Under the pieces are notes generated by a model. That model saw only the letters and a list, made by a program, of their open reading frames with translations. It ran no database searches and was not told where the DNA came from. A stretch of 11,419 bases of DNA from Euperipatoides rowelli (Eukaryota; Onychophora; Udeonychophora; Euonychophora; Peripatopsidae). Below, one piece after another: positions 8,839-11,419 of the stretch (positions are counted from its first letter, which is position 1; each line of letters begins with the position of its first letter). Location: the NCBI GenBank assembly GCA_003024985.2, contig PXIH01S0016402.1. The stretch is one strand, 5' to 3'. Made by a program: the position numbers and the translations under genes.

Positions 8839-9135
8839 AGAAGTGTCTAGAAGCTGGCTGATGAATAATCCACTTTTACAGCGTTTTTGACATCTACACA
8901 TGTATTTCATCATTACGGTAGAGCTTGGGAAGTTGTGTCATAATCCTCCAAATCAATCAAAAAATAATTATTTCACCTCTAGATTATCATAGATTGGGTC
9001 AAAGTGGGTTTAATATGTAGTTGGAGTTAGGGTTATGGTAAGGTTAGGGCTGTAAATAAAAAAAAATAAGGCAGCTATTCATTTTGATCACATGACTAAA
9101 AATGTGGATTATTCACCCTGTTTCTAGAATATCAT
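8839..9135. mobile_element. ~297-bp TIR element (MITE) inserted in the hAT remnant
   Basis: The left end (about 8839-8879) and the reverse complement of the right end (about 9098-9135) share TCTAGAA and then TGAATAATCCAC (8862-8873, with its complement at 9104-9115), followed by TTT-rich bases. The arms differ by a 2-bp indel and a few substitutions. Immediate flanks CTGGCAGTG (8830-8838) and CTGGTCGTG (9136-9144) match at 7 of 9 positions and look like a diverged 9-bp target-site duplication. The interior has no open frame. It includes TTAGGG-like motifs at about 9027-9049 and a GTGATCAAAATG-type stretch read on the minus strand. A 9-bp duplication would suit Mutator-like or Merlin-like elements and 8 bp would suit hAT, so the superfamily is unresolved. 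Confidence 0.65.
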
Positions 9136-9230
9136 CTGGTCGTGTCATAACAAAACAAAGGCCACGATTACTACTGGAAACCTCTCGGTCACTCTTGTTT
9201 GTTTGTCAATCGCAACAGCTGTATTATTAA
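9136..9230 (+). pseudogene. hAT transposase C-terminal fragment, right part
   Basis: The frame TCT (9135-9137), GGT, CGT... reads SGRVITKQRPRLLLETSR, then SLLFVCQSQQLYY, and ends at TAA (9228-9230). This is the expected continuation of a hAT dimerisation domain after FSxAG: xxxTxxRxRLxPExxxxLxFL, close to the natural C-terminus. It is in the same frame as the left fragment. The codons A-G-S-E on the left and S-G-R-V on the right occupy the same homologous positions, as expected if the insertion duplicated 9 bp. With the left part it gives roughly the last 65-70 residues of a transposase. Confidence 0.75.
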
Positions 9231-9704
9231 ATATAAAAACTGAATATATATTTTTTTTGTTTTAATGTATAACTAACTAGCCTAGATTATGTTTTTTTTC
9301 TTTTTTACTGACAGATTAATTGTTGGCACTGTGCTTATTTTTTTTTTTTTTCAAATTATTTGTATTTTAATATTAAAAATATATATAAATTAACTAGCCA
9401 ATTTTTTTTTTTTTTTTTAAATTGTAGATTAGATTTTTACTTGGTTACCAAAAAGGGGTAAAAGGGAATACTCGATTCCAATTAAAATATGTGCATGGGA
9501 GGCCTAATTTGTGGTGAAATTACTGTTTTACTATTTAATATCAACTAATACTCCTAAACATCATGATTGTATTATAATTTATTTCATTCTTATTGGCTGC
9601 CCTCTTTCAGTTATTTTACTTATTGGTTGGTTGACTTAAGGAAATTGTACAGTAAGTTTTTTCTTGATTCATTGAAAGACTTATTAAAAGGACAATATTT
9701 TAAT

Positions 9705-9726
9705 ATAATAATAATAATAATAATAA
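9705..9726. repeat. (ATA)7 microsatellite
   Basis: A 22-bp perfect trinucleotide run of ATA/AAT. Confidence 0.85.
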
Positions 9727-9773
9727 ACCTGTAATGACATTTCTGATTAATGTTAGACTGTTAACCAGTCAAA

Positions 9774-9799
9774 TGATTGATACATTTCACTATCAATCA
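9774..9799. repeat. Perfect 9-bp stem-loop
   Basis: TGATTGATA (9774-9782) and TATCAATCA (9791-9799) form a perfect stem around an 8-nt loop. CAGT/ACTG just outside can add pairs with a bulge. No oligo-T tract follows directly, and no link to a gene is visible. Confidence 0.5.
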
Positions 9800-10661
9800 A
9801 CTGAATAGTCAAATAATTCTTTTGGCTTTGGATGGTCAAAATCTTTTGTGTCATTAATAGTGATTTGACTGATGAATTATATTTTGATGATCAGCTGTCT
9901 CAAATGCCAGACACTAATTATTGTAAGGAAATGTTTATGTTTACAACAATATTATATCTAACGAAGTTAAAAATATCAGTAAAATTTCTTAAACTTTACT
10001 TGGCAAACCATTATATTAGTAATATTTTTTATTTTTAAGAATTGAACCAATTTAAAAAACTTTATTTCCTGTAATCTATTGTTCTTTTAATGATAATTTT
10101 GTTTTTGTTTTCATTTATTCAAATAATATACGAGACAAAGGTCAATCATGTTGAAATTAAAATAAATATTATATTGCACTAATTGACTACAAAACACTAA
10201 AATTTTGATTGTTTCACAATTTTGTTGTCAATATCTTGAATTTTGTAAATTCCATTAGAAAGTAGTTCTATCCACCTTGAACTATTTACTAATAAATATA
10301 TGTTACGCTCTTGTGGATTCAAGACTTTTTTATTCAATACCAGTACATTGAAGAAAAGACAAATTAGACAATATAAAAACCGCCAAGATCCTTGATTACT
10401 AATTTTTATAATAATTTCTCTTTTAGACAAAAAAAAAAAAAAAAGTATAATATAACAATAATTATTACAAAGTATGCTGATGGCAAAATCTTGACATATT
10501 TTGGCTAATCTTGGCCTTGAGCAGTCAGAGGAAGTTAGAAGACTGGCACAATCTCTTTAACTAACTAGTCAACTGAGAGAACAAGACCTAACAAGATATT
10601 TGACAAGCCAGCATTAATTATTCATAACACTTGGCACAATTCTGTCAAGTTTAATGTTATA

Positions 10662-10739
10662 AAATACCCGGGTATTTAATTTTAGGGGTAAATACCCTGG
10701 GTAAATATCCAAAATGATTATTTACCTGGGTATTTATGT
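10662..10739. repeat. TACCCGGGTA palindrome cluster with strong stem
   Basis: AAATACCCGGGTATTT (10662-10677) is a perfect 16-bp palindrome. It is followed by two related units in inverse orientation: 10689-10708 (TAAATACCC-TGGGTAAATA) and 10720-10739 (TATTTACC-TGGGTATTTA). These pair over about 18 of 19 positions around an 11-nt loop. Three iterations of one motif in 78 bp suggest a palindromic repeat or the core of a snap-back element, not chance. Confidence 0.7.
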
Positions 10740-11419
10740 TTTCACTTTAAAATATCAAGAAAATAAACTTACATATTTTAATGATAAATAAAGTTTGTAT
10801 GTTTGTACAGCAGATATCTCCCACATCTTTCTAGATAGATCTGTCAAATTTTGCATAGTTAGTTAATGTCGAAAAACTTAGATATTAAGACCAAATGCGC
10901 ATTTTAAAATGTAGGCTAATAAATATTGGGCGGAGTACCTGCCCCCTTTCTATCGGGCGGGGATAATTAGAAACCCTGTTTCTACCGTCCTTACCCTCTG
11001 TCGATTGTCTTGTCAGTATTTTGTTATGAGATAGTTTAGCTAAGATTTCATCAACATTTTACTGTATAGCTTCAGCGTAGCCATGCCATTAAGTACAATC
11101 AGTAATTAGTTTCTTAAAACTGCAACTTTTTCTTGTTAGGTGGTGAAGTAGGCTATATAAAAATGTCATTGAGCCACATTAACAGGTCAGTTGTTAGGTT
11201 CGTTAAAATATTAAGTAGACTTACTAAACAGTACTCCATTATTTTCCAATTTTTATAAGAGGTATTCTATCAAAAATTATTATTTTCTATTCTGATTTAT
11301 GATGTTTAAAGTATGATTTATTGTATGAATTATGAAGAACCTTTGTTAGAATGTAGGCATTATACGATAATGAATAAATTAAAAACGTTGATGAAAGCGT
11401 CTCAGCATATTGCAAATAA
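10740..11419. other. Gene-free end of window
   Basis: No open frame or known repeat is recognised. A GC-richer patch at about 10929-10960 contains GGGCGG twice with a CCCCC run between. A 6-bp stem AGAAAC/GTTTCT lies at about 10970-10983. The remainder is AT-rich. An interspersed-repeat copy or exon could be missed here by eye. Confidence 0.4.

Larger units (their letters stand above)
9231..10661. other. Gene-free AT-rich stretch
   Basis: No gene is recognised. It contains T-runs (about 9339-9350 and 9401-9418), an ATA/AAT microsatellite (9705-9726) and a clean hairpin at 9774-9799. Two open frames, 9832-10038 plus (68 codons) and 10197-10430 minus (77 codons), have no motif I recognise and are rich in Ile, Phe, Leu, Lys and Asn. 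The segment 10501-10618 is less AT-rich and reads LANLGLEQSEEVRRLAQSL, a stop at 10558, and then an open frame to 10618. It might be a degraded coding scrap. Confidence 0.45.

Noticed and set aside
8817-8845. Hairpin CACTTTTCA/TGAGAAGTG
   Set aside because: It lies inside the conserved codons of the hAT motif and the insertion junction, so the coding explanation suffices.
9832-10038. 68-codon plus-strand open frame containing YFDD
   Set aside because: YFDD superficially recalls a reverse-transcriptase active site, but none of the surrounding RT motifs is present.
10197-10430. 77-codon minus-strand open frame
   Set aside because: No recognised motif and Ile/Leu/Asn/Lys-rich composition. A frame this long can occur by chance in an 11-kb AT-rich window, and there is no supporting context.

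Overview
The window is AT-rich (roughly 70% A+T by eye), gene-poor animal nuclear DNA. It has long homopolymers, ATT/TTA microsatellites, degenerate DNA transposons and a minisatellite, and no intact gene. The palindromes AGGCCT and ACCGGT recur. An invertebrate, probably aquatic, fits best, but no phylum can be assigned from this sequence alone. There are no bacterial operons, ribosome binding sites or CRISPR arrays.

Positions 1-3640 hold the most striking structure. A broken, intronless, plus-strand gene (1340-2989) belongs to an uncharacterised multicopy protein family that I recall from many arthropod and other invertebrate genomes. It carries several CxxC pairs and a conserved SEEQGEQFHQDIK-type C-terminus, and is ruined by four in-frame stops and about six frameshifts. 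It lies between two diverged inverted copies of a roughly 250-bp sequence (430-683 and 3328-3557). This could be a decayed 3.1-3.3 kb transposon with long terminal inverted repeats, or a gene flanked by chance by two copies of another repeat.

Positions 3641-6408 are mostly non-coding low-complexity DNA: two (TTA)n microsatellites (33 and 74 bp), a TAG/CTA-rich imperfect inverted repeat, and AT-only hairpins.

Positions 6412-7392 look like a 981-bp non-autonomous PIF/Harbinger-type element with about 34-bp terminal inverted repeats and TTA on both sides. It is followed at 7572-8014 by a minisatellite of about 15 units of 28-30 bp, nearly every unit containing TTTATAAATA or a close variant.

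Positions 8730-9230 are a nested insertion. The C-terminal dimerisation region of a hAT transposase is split by a roughly 297-bp element with terminal inverted repeats. A diverged 9-bp direct repeat at the junctions is in register with the hAT reading frame and so looks like its target-site duplication.

Positions 9231-11419 contain no recognisable gene. The notable feature is a cluster of TACCCGGGTA-type palindromes and a strong stem at 10662-10739. There is no functional gene set here: the region records successive transposon insertion and decay.
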